DNA of 64,000 nucleotides from Scilla litardierei. Lineage: Eukaryota; Streptophyta; Magnoliopsida; Asparagales; Asparagaceae. The notes below the pieces were generated by a model. That model ran no database searches. It was given only the letters and a program-made list of their open reading frames with translations, and had not been told where the DNA came from. Shown piece by piece: positions 13,607 to 23,744 of the stretch. The stretch is taken from positions 158,144,817-158,208,816 of the forward strand of contig CM061132.1 in NCBI GenBank assembly GCA_030789695.1, read 5' to 3'. Each line of letters starts with the position of its first letter. The stretch's first letter is position 1. Both the position numbers and the translations under genes were made by a program.

Positions 13607-13618
13607 TGGTATCAGAGC
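13607..13618 (+). other. Primer-binding site (tRNA-iMet type)
   Basis: TGGTATCAGAGC lies three bases after the 5' LTR. It is complementary to the 3' end of plant initiator methionine tRNA, the common primer of chromoviruses. Confidence 0.9.
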
Positions 13619-13628
13619 TCGTCGATCC

Positions 13629-16600
13629 ATGACGACTACGAGATCCAAGGATAGAATCGATGCATTGGAAGAGAAGATGGAGAAGTTTGAAGGCGAAATC
13701 CACGACTTGATTAAGAAGAACGCCGACGAACAAAAGAGCAATTTTGATCGGAAGTTCTCGCAACTCATGGAAGCCATAGCTCAAACAAATCAGAAACTTA
13801 ATGCGTTGCCCAAGAAGTTGGGTTCAAATTAGGTCGAAACCCTAGATCTGGAGCAAAATACGAGATCTTTGGCGAAGGGAAAGGAGAAAATTGATCCCTT
13901 TCAAGAGGGACTTCTTTTAGACGCAGATCTGGTCACGGATGACGAGGAACATGATTTCTATGGAGGCGAAGGGGAACAAACGGGGCCCCACAACATCCAC
14001 GGAGGAGATCCGGAGATCAGAGCGTCGGAACGACCACTCCACCACGGTGGTCGGGATGCCATGGCGCCTGCCAGGGCAACCGCAGCCACCTGGTGAACTG
14101 CCAGGGGCCGCGTGAGACCTCGGCGGCCAGCCAGGGCCTCGATGAGCCCTGGCGAGTTTGCCAAGGCCCGCAGGGACTCCTGGCAAACCCACAGGGCCCT
14201 ACGACTACGAGGCCCCTGGTTGCCCGCCAGGGCAACCTGGGGGCTGCGGTGGGCTGCCAGGGCCATCATGTCCCCCTGGCGGACCGCCAGGCTGCCATGC
14301 AGCAGTCGCAAGGCCGTTGAGCTCCTCTGGAGCCTCCGGCGGTCCCGTGACATGGGATCGAGCAGCGAAGAGGCTCTGTCGAAGGGCACCCGGAATGATT
14401 TCGATGCAGATTTCTATGGAGGAGGGCCCCAGGGCACGATGCAGAGTTTGAGGACTATGATCGGTACCACGAGGATGACCGTGGACTTTGGGTATGGAGG
14501 AGCCGAGTGGGAAGGAGGTGCATGGAACATGAGAGATGGATGCCATGTATATGATGCACCACCCCTACTCCCATATCGACGACATGATTACCGGCATGGG
14601 AGAGGAGCTCAAGGAGAGTTTTTTTGCGGAAAACCGGGTTAGGAAGCTGAAGATGTTTGTTTTCGAGGGAGAGGACCCAGATTCGTAGATATACAGAGTG
14701 GAGAGATACTTCGAGGTATCGATGATTCAGGAGGAGGATTGGTTTAGGGCTGCAGTGGTCTGTCTGGAAGGGATAGCATTGTCATGGTATCGATGGGCAC
14801 AGCAGGACCAACCTTTTACCACTTGGGAGAAGTTCACGACGCTACTGATGGAGCGATTCGATGAGGCACATGTATGGAATGTATTTAAGAGGTTGTACAC
14901 TCTGAGGCAGGATGTGACCGTGTGGGATTATGTTAGAAAGTTTGAGATGCTGGTTAGTCGGATTCATGGGGTGTCAGGAGTCACTGGAGGGATGCTTTAT
15001 GAAGGGGTTGAAGCCCACCATCAGATCAGAGCTGAGGATTCAGAGGCCGTCGAATTTACGAGAGTGCATGAATTTAGCGAGGATGGTAGAGAATAGATGG
15101 ACCAGGAGAGGAAGTCCCGCGGGGCTTGGGGATGGTCCTCTTTCAGGGGACAAGCACCTATGGGGGCAGAAGGCGATCACGGGAGGAGCGGCATCCACAT
15201 GTGGGGGCAACGGCTAACAAGGCGAGAGGGGCCAGGGCACGACCAGGAGGGCATGTACGACGGATGACAGAGGCGGAGATACGGGAGAACATGCTTAGGG
15301 GTTGTGTTTCAAGTTGTGACATGAAGTTCTCTCCTAGGCACAGGTGTGGCGACCGCAGACCGCAGATATTGATAGTGAATGATGAAGAGGATGAGGAGGA
15401 CGTGGTAGAGCTGGATGTTGACAAGTAGGAGGATCAGGAGCACCCACATTTGGACTTGGCAGAGGTTTTCCTCAACTCGGTGGTGGGGTTCACTACGAAC
15501 TACACCATGAAGTTAGTGGGACATATTGCAGAGTTGGAGGTGACGGTGTTGGTCGATAGTAGGGCTACCCACAATTTCATTTCTCATCCGCTAATGGAGA
15601 GGTTGAGGCTGGAGCTCAGTGACATAGGCAGGTGTGTAGTGGTGTTGGGGACCAGACAGGTGGTACAGAGCAGTGTCGTGTGTAGAGGTTTGCTCCTTAC
15701 AATCCAGGGGGTTCATATTATCGCCGATTTCCTTCCGTTGGAGCTGGAAAGTACATATATCATCGTTGGAATGAAGTGGTTGCAGACCCTCGGCGACACG
15801 AAGACCAACTGGAAGCTTCTCAGGCTGGAGTATCAGGCGGGGGGATGGACAGTAGTCTTGCAGGGGACCCCAGTCTCTGTCGTTACCTAGTTTCTTATAG
15901 GGCCATGACTAGAGCTCTTCAGTCGACAAGAGGATGATTCTTGGTGTAATTTCAGGGGTTTTCATTGGAGGAGGAAGGTGAGCGAAGGGAGCAGAAGTTG
16001 GCACCAGAGTTTGGGGAGCTGCTTAGCCAATATGATGGAGTTTTTAGACCCCGCCTGGTATTCCACCGCCAGGAGACTATGAGCACGTCATTGTCTTGAG
16101 AGAGGGAGTGTCCTCTATCAGTGTACGGTCATACCGGTATCACAGGTGCAGAATGATGAGATTGAGAGGATAATGAGAGAGATGTTGCAGGCAGGGGTGA
16201 TCCAGCCGAGCGTGAGCCCATTTTCTAGTCCGGTCCTGCTCGTGAAGAAGACAGATGGCAGTTGGCGCTTCTGTGTGGACTTCCGGGCCCTAAATAAGGA
16301 GACAGTGCCATATAAATTCCCGATTTCAGTGATTGATCAGCTGCTTGATGAACTGCATGTGGCTACAATATTTTCGAAGATAGATCTGAAGTCGGGGTAC
16401 CATTAGATTAGGATGAGAGCAGCCAATGTTTCAAAGACGACGTTCGGGATGCATGAGGGACACTACGAGTTTCTGGTCATGCCATTTGGGTAAACGAACG
16501 ACCTAACGACTTTTCAGGCCTTGATAAACAAGGTCTTTTGCCCCTACTTGCGGAGGTTTGTGCTGATATTTTTGTTAACATACTTATTTACAGCCGTACT

Positions 16601-18790
16601 TTGGAGGAGCATGTAGGGCACTTGCAGGTGGTGTGCAGGAGTTACAGGAACATCAGCTGTACACCAACAGGAAGAAGTGCCTCTTCAGCAGTCTCCGGTG
16701 GAGTATTTGGGTCACATAGTATCATCAATGGGGGTGGCGGTAGATAGGTCGAATGTTGCTGCCATATTGGATTGGACCTGTCCTACGACATTGCGAGGCT
16801 TGTGGAGATTCTTAGGCCTGACGGGTTACTATCGAAAGTTTGTTCAGGGGTATAGCACGATTGCTTGCCATTGACGGAGCAGTTGAATAAGGACAGCTTC
16901 CATCGGAGAGAGGAGGCTACCAAGGCTTTTGAAGCCCTGAAGCAGGCTATGACGATCATGTCCATGCTAGCTTTACCTGATTTCAGCATGCCGGAGACGG
17001 ACGCATCAGGATATAGGTTGGGGGCGCAGGATCAGCGTACAATGGCATACTTTAGTCAGGCTCTGTCAGCCCCAGCACGGCTGAAGTCAGTGTACGAGAT
17101 GGAGTTGATGGTGATGGTACTATCTATATAGAAGTGGTGGCCTTATCTGCTTGGGAGGAAATTCATAGTGCGAACAGATCAGTAGAGTCTGAAGTATCTC
17201 TTGGAGCAGCGCATGGTTACAGAGGAGCATCAGTGGCTCTCCAAGTTGCTGCACTATAGGTTTAAGATTCAGTACAGACCAGGCTTGGAGAACAAAGCAG
17301 CGAATGCCTTGTCATGCAGGGAGGGGGTAGCGGAGGTGGCGGTGATTTCGTGCCGATATTATTGGACTGGGAGTCCTCGGCGAGAGAGATAGCGGCTGAG
17401 GAGGGGCTAGCCTTGATACGAGAGGCGCTACAGCAGGGGTCTACAGACTACCCGGGGTACACACTGAGTGGGCAGAGTTTGTTATACCAACGGCGGATTG
17501 GTTTACCATGGATGTCTTCTTATATACCGACGATATTTCAGGAGTTCTATGGCAAACCTGTGGGCAAACATTCGGGTGGGCAACAGACCTATAGGAGGAT
17601 GGCCAAGGAGCTGTACTGGCCTGAGATGAAGAGGGATGTAGTTAGATTGGTAGCGGAGTGTGACGTCTGTCAGCGTCACAAATATTTGGCGATGGCTCCC
17701 ACAGTATTACTTCAGCCGCTAGCCCTGTCAGAGAGGGTCTGGGAGGACATCAGTATTGACTTTATTGAGGGGTTACCGAGGTCGGAGGGCTTCACTGTCA
17801 TACTTATTGTGGTGGACTGCCTCAGCAAGTACGCTCATTTTATTCTCCTACGACACCCATACACAGCAGCCACGGTGGCCACAGCTTTCATGAATGAGGT
17901 AGTTCGACTGCATGGGTTTTTCACCTCCGTTGTATCAGACGCAACAAAGTCTTCATGAGCAGCTTCTGGAAAGAATTATTCAAGGTTCAAGGGACCATTC
18001 TAAAAAGGAGCACGGCTTACCACCCGCAGACAGATTGTCAGAAGGAGGTGGTGAATAGGAGTGTGGAGACATATTTGCGATGTTTTGCGTCAGCGTTGCC
18101 GAAGCAGTGGACGAAGTGGTTGACGTGGGCTGAATACTGGTACAATACCTTCTATCACTCGGCGGTGCAGTGCACCCCTTTTTGCATCTTTTATGGGCGT
18201 GGCCCTCCCCATTTGATATACTACAGCCGTTGGACGATCCTGGTGTCTCAGGTGGAGGAGCACTTGGAGGAGAGAGATAAGATGTTGTATGAGCGGAAGT
18301 GACACTTGTTGAGGGCACAACAGATTATGAAGGCCAAGGCAGACGTGCACAGGAGAGATGTGCAGTTCGAGGTGGGCGACAGGGCGTATCTGAAGCTGCG
18401 ACCATATAGACAAACCATTGGCGCATATGAGCAATAAGAAGCTGGCAGCTCGCTATTATGGTCCCTTTGATGTTGTGGCCAAGATCGGGAAGGTTGCATA
18501 TTGCCTACATTTACCTACTACATCCACCATCCATCCGGTGTTCTATGTGTCCCAACTACGACGTGTGATTCGGGACCACACTATATCACCTACACTTCCA
18601 CTCATACTGACTGACGACATGGAGGTATTGCTAGAGCCACATGAGGTCAGAAGTGTTCGTTAGAGTGCAGCAGGAGTCTAGGAGGTGCTTATCAGATGAC
18701 ATGGTTTGCCCGATTATGATCTTATATGGGAGTCTCGTGAAGTGATCAGACAACAATTTCCAGACTTTCACCTTGAGGATAAGGTGGCTC
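13629..18790 (+). pseudogene. Broken gag-pol of the decayed chromovirus
   Basis: Remnants occur in order. There is a coiled-coil gag start (13629-13831), a GC-rich linker (about 14040-14320) and a gag core (14640-15090). The knuckle CDMKFSPRHRC lies near 15317, and protease VLVDSRATHNFIS near 15548. RT runs over 16146-16640, RNase H over 16980-17330, integrase ([24 protein letters not shown]) over 17540-18300, and a chromodomain tail LEDKVALLGE ends near 18800. Many in-frame stops and frameshifts are present. The protease active site reads DSR instead of DSG, and the RT box that should read FFDDI reads FVNI, so both catalytic aspartates are gone. The first integrase half is the longest open piece (17314-17958). 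The copy cannot make a working polyprotein. Confidence 0.92.
14040..14320 (+). repeat. GC-rich GCCAGGG-type tandem segment in gag linker
   Basis: About 280 bases are dominated by GCCAGGG, CCCTGGC and GGGCCC words, far more GC-rich than the flanks. The segment lies between the coiled-coil gag start and the gag core. In one frame it reads as Gly/Pro-rich text. Segments of the same kind sit at the same place in the other gypsy-type elements here. Confidence 0.75.
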
Positions 18791-18804
18791 TTTTGGGGGA
18801 GTAA

Positions 18805-19191
18805 TGATACGGTCATCACATATATAAGGAGGCGCATGTCGGCAACTTCAGGGGCAAATCCGTAATTTCTGACGGGGGGGGGGGGGACTTTATGCAAACT
18901 TGAAATTTTGGGTGGTTTTATGCAAAATTGCAAATGATTGTGTTATTAGACGAGGGTCGGCCCTAATTGTGTTTTTTCATGCTTGATTTAAGATTGTAAA
19001 CCCTAAGCCAAGGAGCCTCCTTTGGATATTTAAACTTTCATCTCGAATAGAAAGTTAAGAGATCGTCTCATCTCGAATCGAGGCAGTTATCTTGTAATTT
19101 CAGATCTGATTATTATATATAAATCCCATTTTTATTCATCATCCACCCAAAAATCCCATTTTTCCATCCACAAAAAGCCTAGGTTGTATCA
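18805..19191 (+). repeat. 3' LTR of the decayed chromovirus
   Basis: This LTR has 387 bases, starting TGATACGGTCATC and ending GTTGTATCA, followed at once by the duplication GTTAC. It carries a run of 10 G near 18876. Confidence 0.93.
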
Positions 19192-20047
19192 GTTACCATG
19201 AGTTTGTTGAAGTAGAAGACAAGGGAGAAACTGTCAATTATCTTACTGTAAGGATGTAAATGTATTCCTATTTTCCAAATAGGATGCGTATCCATATCCT
19301 TTTGGGTGTGTATATGGATATCAAAATACGGATTTGGATAAGTAGAGTTTTTGGGATAGTTTACAGATACAGATGGCTGGTATTATCACCCATGACTCAT
19401 TTGTAGCTAATCTTACCAGCCTCATTTATGATCATATATCCACATATATTTGCTCATTGATTAACCTAAATATGATGACACACTATAATTGTTATTTTTA
19501 ATTTCTTATCCATATGTCTGCATTTAATGTGTATTATTTATATAAACATGTTCTAGGATTAATCTACTTATCCTTTTTTGCGGATACGGATGCTAGATTG
19601 TCTTTTGGCGCATTATCTGTATCCAAATTTATGTTCAAAAAATGACTCCAAAATTGATATGATAAAATTATTTCCGATTAGTATTTGAACTATTTATAAT
19701 GTGGAATGAGCCATGAGCACGTGCATATTATTTTGGGGTATTGGAGAGAATCCAACTCCGGAGAGGATTTTTTTTTGAGTTTGAGTTTTTAATATTTATT
19801 ATCTCAGAAGGAATAAAGGAATTAGAATTTGTAGAGGATTTTCTTTTTTATTTGGTTTCTTCTAATTTAGTTTTGAGTTTGAGCCACATTAGAATTTGTA
19901 TTTTTTCAATTTAGCATTTTAATTTAAGTCTTTTTAGTCTTATTTTTATCAGGTAGATTTTAGAATTTCAATAGGATTACTTTTCTTAGCCTTCAAGTTT
20001 TGTTTCATATAAAAAGGCATTTATACATAGTATTATTCATTGTTCAT

Positions 20048-20238
20048 GATATTGCTCACGTAATGTTCATGGTATTGTTCACCTTTAGCCAAATCCTATT
20101 TTGAGGCTTTTTGATATTTTGAGTCTTATTTTTTTTGAGTTGATGAGAGCCGGAGTCGAGCAATAGCAAGCCATTGGAATTTTAAGTACTTTTAGAGTAT
20201 ACTGGTTTAATTTTATGTAGATTTCTATGACTTTTTAT
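20048..20238 (+). repeat. 191-bp tandem duplication, first copy
   Basis: The unit starting GATATTGCTCACGTAATG at 20048 is repeated from 20239. The second copy is split by the chromovirus at 20274-26219 and resumes at 26220 until about 26383. The duplication therefore existed before that insertion. Confidence 0.8.
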
Positions 20239-20273
20239 GATATTGCTCACGTAATGTTCATGGTATTGTTCAC

Positions 20274-20654
20274 TGATGCGGACGCACCCTACGAGGCGGG
20301 CACGGGCCCAAGCGGGTCCGAAGGCGGATGAGTCACTTACTATCGGAGGCGTCGAAGGGCGGATTAGTCTTTTTCTTATGATATTTTATTCCTAGGTTTT
20401 CTCTATTTATATCTAGGGTTAGCCGTCATGAGGGTTATGCTTATTGTGTGAAAAACATCGTAAGTGTCTTTTGTGAGGGTTTTAGACTTTGATCCGTTCA
20501 TCAAAGTTAGGAGAGCGAGTTCCTCTCGAAAGGGCTCAAGTTATCTTGCTTTTAGTAGTTGTTTCCTCTTCAAAAACCAATAAAAATCCCATCTTTTCCA
20601 ATTTTTAATCCTTTTCTTCGCTGATTTTCCATTGATACGATCCAAATCGTATCA
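20274..20654 (+). repeat. 5' LTR of the young chromovirus
   Basis: This LTR has 381 bases, TGATGCGGAC to CGTATCA. It carries a TATTTATAT box, then CTAGGGTTAGCCGTCAT at 20413-20429, and a GAGTTC-loop-GGGCTC hairpin at 20517-20537. Confidence 0.96.
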
Positions 20655-20657
20655 AAT

Positions 20658-20669
20658 TGGTATCAGAGC
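20658..20669 (+). other. Primer-binding site (tRNA-iMet type)
   Basis: TGGTATCAGAGC lies three bases inside the 5' LTR border. Confidence 0.92.
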
Positions 20670-20679
20670 GATAGATCCA

Positions 20680-21207
20680 ATGGCGGAAGGCACCCGATTC
20701 AAGACGGAGATGGAGGCGCTGCGAAAGGAGATCCGGGAAGAGGTTAGTAAAAAGGTGGGGGCTTTGGAGGTCACGGTCGAGATGCTTTCAAATTCCCAAA
20801 AGGAGATGGAGATTCGCTTGATGAAGAAGCACGAGGAGTCGGACGCCACTCAAGTTCAGATCTTGAAAATTCTTCAAAAACTTGAAGGGAAAGGGAAGCA
20901 AGTGGAGATCGGAGGGGAAGAATCCGCGGCGGAGAATCATCTTACTAAGGTGGGGGATCCAAAGTTAATGGCGAATACATCCGGGGCACCTCCGGGAACC
21001 AAAGTCACGAAGGAGAGGGAAGATCTAGGGTTCCGGGAGGAGTCGTGGGTGGAGGACGTGCAACGAGAGCGGCGGCGGCGCGAAGGGGACCCCCTAGGGT
21101 TTCTTGCGGAGGCAAGGGGACGCGGCGGACAAGACGGAGGCTTCCCGGAGGATGGGGAGAGCGGCGGCTGGGGGGGAAACCCTAATCCCCCCCGCGCGGC
21201 CCGCTAG
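20680..21207 (+). CDS. gag: Gag N-terminal segment of the young chromovirus
   Basis: I choose the ATG at 20680, eleven bases after the primer-binding site, over the upstream in-frame ATG at 20632, which lies inside the LTR. It gives 175 residues: a heptad-rich helical region (residues about 10-75, [19 protein letters not shown] and on), then a charged, Gly-rich tail. The frame stops at 21207, where the GC-extreme linker begins. The rest of gag is open in another frame from 21525. In related chromoviruses these parts are one polyprotein, so I infer that indels in the GC-rich linker separated them, or that the linker shifts frame. The coiled coil may assist Gag assembly. Confidence 0.7.
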   Translation: MAEGTRFKTEMEALRKEIREEVSKKVGALEVTVEMLSNSQKEMEIRLMKKHEESDATQVQILKILQKLEGKGKQVEIGGEESAAENHLTKVGDPKLMANTSGAPPGTKVTKEREDLGFREESWVEDVQRERRRREGDPLGFLAEARGRGGQDGGFPEDGESGGWGGNPNPPRAAR

Positions 21208-21440
21208 GACCCCGCGAGGGCTCGGGGGGCCTCACGGCTCACCCCCGAGCCCGCGCGGGGGCCCAGGACAGCTGGGCGGGCTCGCGCGAAGCCCAGGAGG
21301 GGTCGCGCGGCCCGCCTGGGCCACGCCTGGGCCTCGCCGAGTCCCAGGGAGGCCACGCGGCCTTCCCTGGGGCCGGTTGGGCCCTGGCGAGTGACATTGG
21401 GGCCCGGGGGGGCCCAGTAAACCCCCCGGGTCAGTTTTTC
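21180..21440 (+). repeat. GC-extreme segment in gag linker of the young chromovirus
   Basis: About 260 bases are nearly all G and C, with repeated GGGCCC, GCCCAGG and CGCGCGG words and many short palindromes. It sits between the coiled-coil start and the gag core KMPIFEG, the same place as in the neighbouring families. The reading frame changes within it. Confidence 0.75.
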
Positions 21441-21524
21441 GGACCCCCGAGCACCGATCAGGGCCCCGCAAGAGGCTATCGCGGGATTTTTGGAGCTACA
21501 GAGGAGGAGCGGCAGAGGTGGCCC

Positions 21525-23744
21525 ATGGAGGAGTATGCAGAAAATTTTGGGGGCCCGCGAGGGTTCCCCGAGGAGACCTACGGCAGGGGCCGGACCGAGT
21601 ACGGAGGCCACGGAGCTCAGGGAGGAGGACACCCGACCATGCACCCAGACAGGAGGATGGAGAAGTTGAAGATGCCCATTTTTGAGGGGGCCGACCCCGA
21701 CGGGTGGATAGTACGGGCGGAGCGGTATTTTCAGGTGATGCGGATCTCAGAACGGGAAGTATTGGAGAACATCATCTGCTATTTGGAGGGACAGGCGCTG
21801 AGTTGGTACCGCTGGAGGATGTCCCGAGCCCCTTTTCGGACGTGGGAGGAGTTGTCCGCGTTCCTACTTGACCGTTTCCAGGCCAAACCGGGGGCGAATT
21901 TCTACGAGCAGTTGCTGGGACTACGGCAGGAGGGAACGGTGTTGGACTTCCTGGGGAAGTTCGAGGTGCTGGCAGGCAGGGTGAAGGGGGTATCGGAAGA
22001 CGTATTCTTGGGGGCATTTATGCGAGGGCTGAAGCCCTCGATACGAGCCGAGCTGTGGATGCAGAGTCCCAGGGACCTGGAGCATGTGATTCGGCTGGCA
22101 TTACGGGCGGAGGAGAAGCAGGCGGAGGAGCGGAGGATCAGAGGGACGTGGGGGGCACCGCAGCAGAGGGTCCCACCGACATCAGCCGCCGCCCCGAGAC
22201 TACCACCGGCAACTTCGGCCGGAGCGGGGGAGAAGACCGGAGTAGCGCGTCCTGCGGGACAAGGGCGGAGGATGACCAAGGCTGAGGTGCGGGACAGGAG
22301 GGCCAGGGGGTTGTGCTTCCGTTGCGACGAGAAGTTCACCCCGGGCCATCGGTGTGCGAGCCGGTTGCTGCAGATCACTATCGAGCCGGACGAGGAGGAG
22401 TACATCGACCCAGAGGAGGCCGAGGAGGAGGTCGTCCCCGTAGAGCAGCCGGTGGAGCTGGAGCAGGCGCAGGTGTCCCTCAACTCCGTGATGGGGTTCA
22501 CACAGAACTCCACAATGAAGTTGGTGGGACAGGTCGGAGAGACAGCAGTGACGGTTCTGATTGATAGTGGGGCCACCCACAATTTTGTGTCCCTGCGAGT
22601 GGTGGAGCTGCTGGGGTTGCAGATGTCCGGTGGGAGATTCACCGTACAGTTGGGGGATGGACGGTGCGAGGAGAGTACGGGGCTATGCCGAGGCCTCTGC
22701 TTAGTCATTCAGGGGGTGCAGATCGTTCAGGATTTTTTACCATTCGAGTTGGGGAAGGTCGACTTCATCTTGGGAGTCCAGTGGTTGAAGACATTGGGGA
22801 CCACGATGACCAACTGGAAACGGTTGAGGATGGAGTTCAAGGATGGCGAGCGGACGGTGGTGCTTCAGGGAGACCCGAGCTTGTGCTATGCCATGGTAGC
22901 TTTCAGTGCCATGACTCGAGCTATTCGACGGGCAGGGCAGGGGTACTTGGTGGAGTTTCAGGGGATGACCACAGAGGCGGAGCCCGAACCCGAGGAGGAG
23001 CCACCAGAGGTGCAGTCGGTGTTGGAGCAGTTCGCAGAGGTGTTTGAGATGCCCCAGGGGTTACCTCCACCCCGGGACCACGAGCATGCGATCGTACTGA
23101 GGGATGGCGCACCCCCTGTCAGTGTTCGGCCTTACCGGTATCCCCACGTGCAGAAGGACGAGATCGAGCGGCAGGTCAGAGAGATGTTGCTAGCAGGAGT
23201 GATCCAGCCCAGCGTCAGCCCCTTCTCGAGCCCAGTTTTGTTAGTGAAGAAGAAGGACGGGAGCTGGCGTTTTTGTGTGGATTACCGAGCCCTGAATAAG
23301 GAAACTGTGCCCGACAAGTTTCCAATTCCAGTGATAGATGAGTTGCTCGACGAGCTGCATGGGGCGAGGGTGTTTTCGAAGGTGGATCTAAAGTCTGGGT
23401 ATCATCAGATCCGGATGCGAGCAGAGGACATCCCGAAGACGGCGTTCCGTACACACGAGGGCCACTACGAGTTCTTGGTGATGCCGTTTGGATTGACAAA
23501 CGCCCCGTCTACGTTTCAGGCTTTGATGAACAAGGTGTTCCGCCCTTACCTACGGCGGTTCATCCTTGTGTTCTTTGACGACATCTTGGTCTATAGCCGC
23601 ACATTGGAGGAGCACACGGGGCATCTGGAGGTGGTTTTCCGGGAGTTGCAGGGGCACCAGTTATTCGCCAACCGGAAGAAGTGCTCGTTCGGGAGGAGTC
23701 AGATCGAGTACTTGGGGCACATTGTCTCAGGCGACGGGGGGTAG
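21525..23744 (+). CDS. gag-pol: Gag-protease-RT part of the young chromovirus polyprotein
   Basis: An open frame of 739 residues. The gag core begins [20 protein letters not shown] (about residues 46-65) with the SWYRW box. A knuckle [14 protein letters not shown] lies near residue 264. The aspartic protease motif [13 protein letters not shown] lies near residue 345 with an intact DSG. Reverse transcriptase starts near residue 540 and shows [35 protein letters not shown] and the catalytic FFDDILVYS near residue 683. The frame ends at a G run (about 23734-23740). The expected continuation [14 protein letters not shown] is present two bases out of frame, which fits two extra Gs. The last residues before 23744 are therefore not native. 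This copy would need another copy's enzymes, unless the shift is an assembly error. Confidence 0.9.
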   Translation: MEEYAENFGGPRGFPEETYGRGRTEYGGHGAQGGGHPTMHPDRRMEKLKMPIFEGADPDGWIVRAERYFQVMRISEREVLENIICYLEGQALSWYRWRMSRAPFRTWEELSAFLLDRFQAKPGANFYEQLLGLRQEGTVLDFLGKFEVLAGRVKGVSEDVFLGAFMRGLKPSIRAELWMQSPRDLEHVIRLALRAEEKQAEERRIRGTWGAPQQRVPPTSAAAPRLPPATSAGAGEKTGVARPAGQGRRMTKAEVRDRRARGLCFRCDEKFTPGHRCASRLLQITIEPDEEEYIDPEEAEEEVVPVEQPVELEQAQVSLNSVMGFTQNSTMKLVGQVGETAVTVLIDSGATHNFVSLRVVELLGLQMSGGRFTVQLGDGRCEESTGLCRGLCLVIQGVQIVQDFLPFELGKVDFILGVQWLKTLGTTMTNWKRLRMEFKDGERTVVLQGDPSLCYAMVAFSAMTRAIRRAGQGYLVEFQGMTTEAEPEPEEEPPEVQSVLEQFAEVFEMPQGLPPPRDHEHAIVLRDGAPPVSVRPYRYPHVQKDEIERQVREMLLAGVIQPSVSPFSSPVLLVKKKDGSWRFCVDYRALNKETVPDKFPIPVIDELLDELHGARVFSKVDLKSGYHQIRMRAEDIPKTAFRTHEGHYEFLVMPFGLTNAPSTFQALMNKVFRPYLRRFILVFFDDILVYSRTLEEHTGHLEVVFRELQGHQLFANRKKCSFGRSQIEYLGHIVSGDGG

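Larger units (their letters stand above)
13188..19191 (+). mobile_element. Decayed chromovirus (Ty3/gypsy) LTR retrotransposon
   Basis: A 6.0-kb element is bounded by the perfect 5-bp duplication GTTAC (13183-13187 and 19192-19196). The LTRs end in TGATAC...GTATCA; the first base pair of the 5' copy is mutated to TA. The primer-binding site TGGTATCAGAGC (initiator-Met tRNA type) is at 13607-13618. A purine tract CTTTTGGGGGAGTAA precedes the 3' LTR. Inside are remnants of gag, protease, RT, RNase H, integrase and chromodomain in the usual gypsy order, with many stops and shifts. LTR lengths differ (416 against 387 bases), so the insertion is old relative to the one at 20274. Confidence 0.95.

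Noticed and set aside
13607..13618. TGGTATCAGAGC words as parts of tRNA genes
   Set aside because: They are primer-binding sites directly next to LTR ends; no tRNA cloverleaf can be formed around them.
13958..14642. Collagen-like and Pro-rich frames on both strands in the GC-rich segment
   Set aside because: Several frames are open at once because of base composition; none carries the gag motifs that flank the segment.
21902..22708. 268-codon minus-strand frame inside the young chromovirus
   Set aside because: It is antisense to the gag-protease frame with known domains; its Ser/Pro-rich text is a by-product of GC-rich codons.
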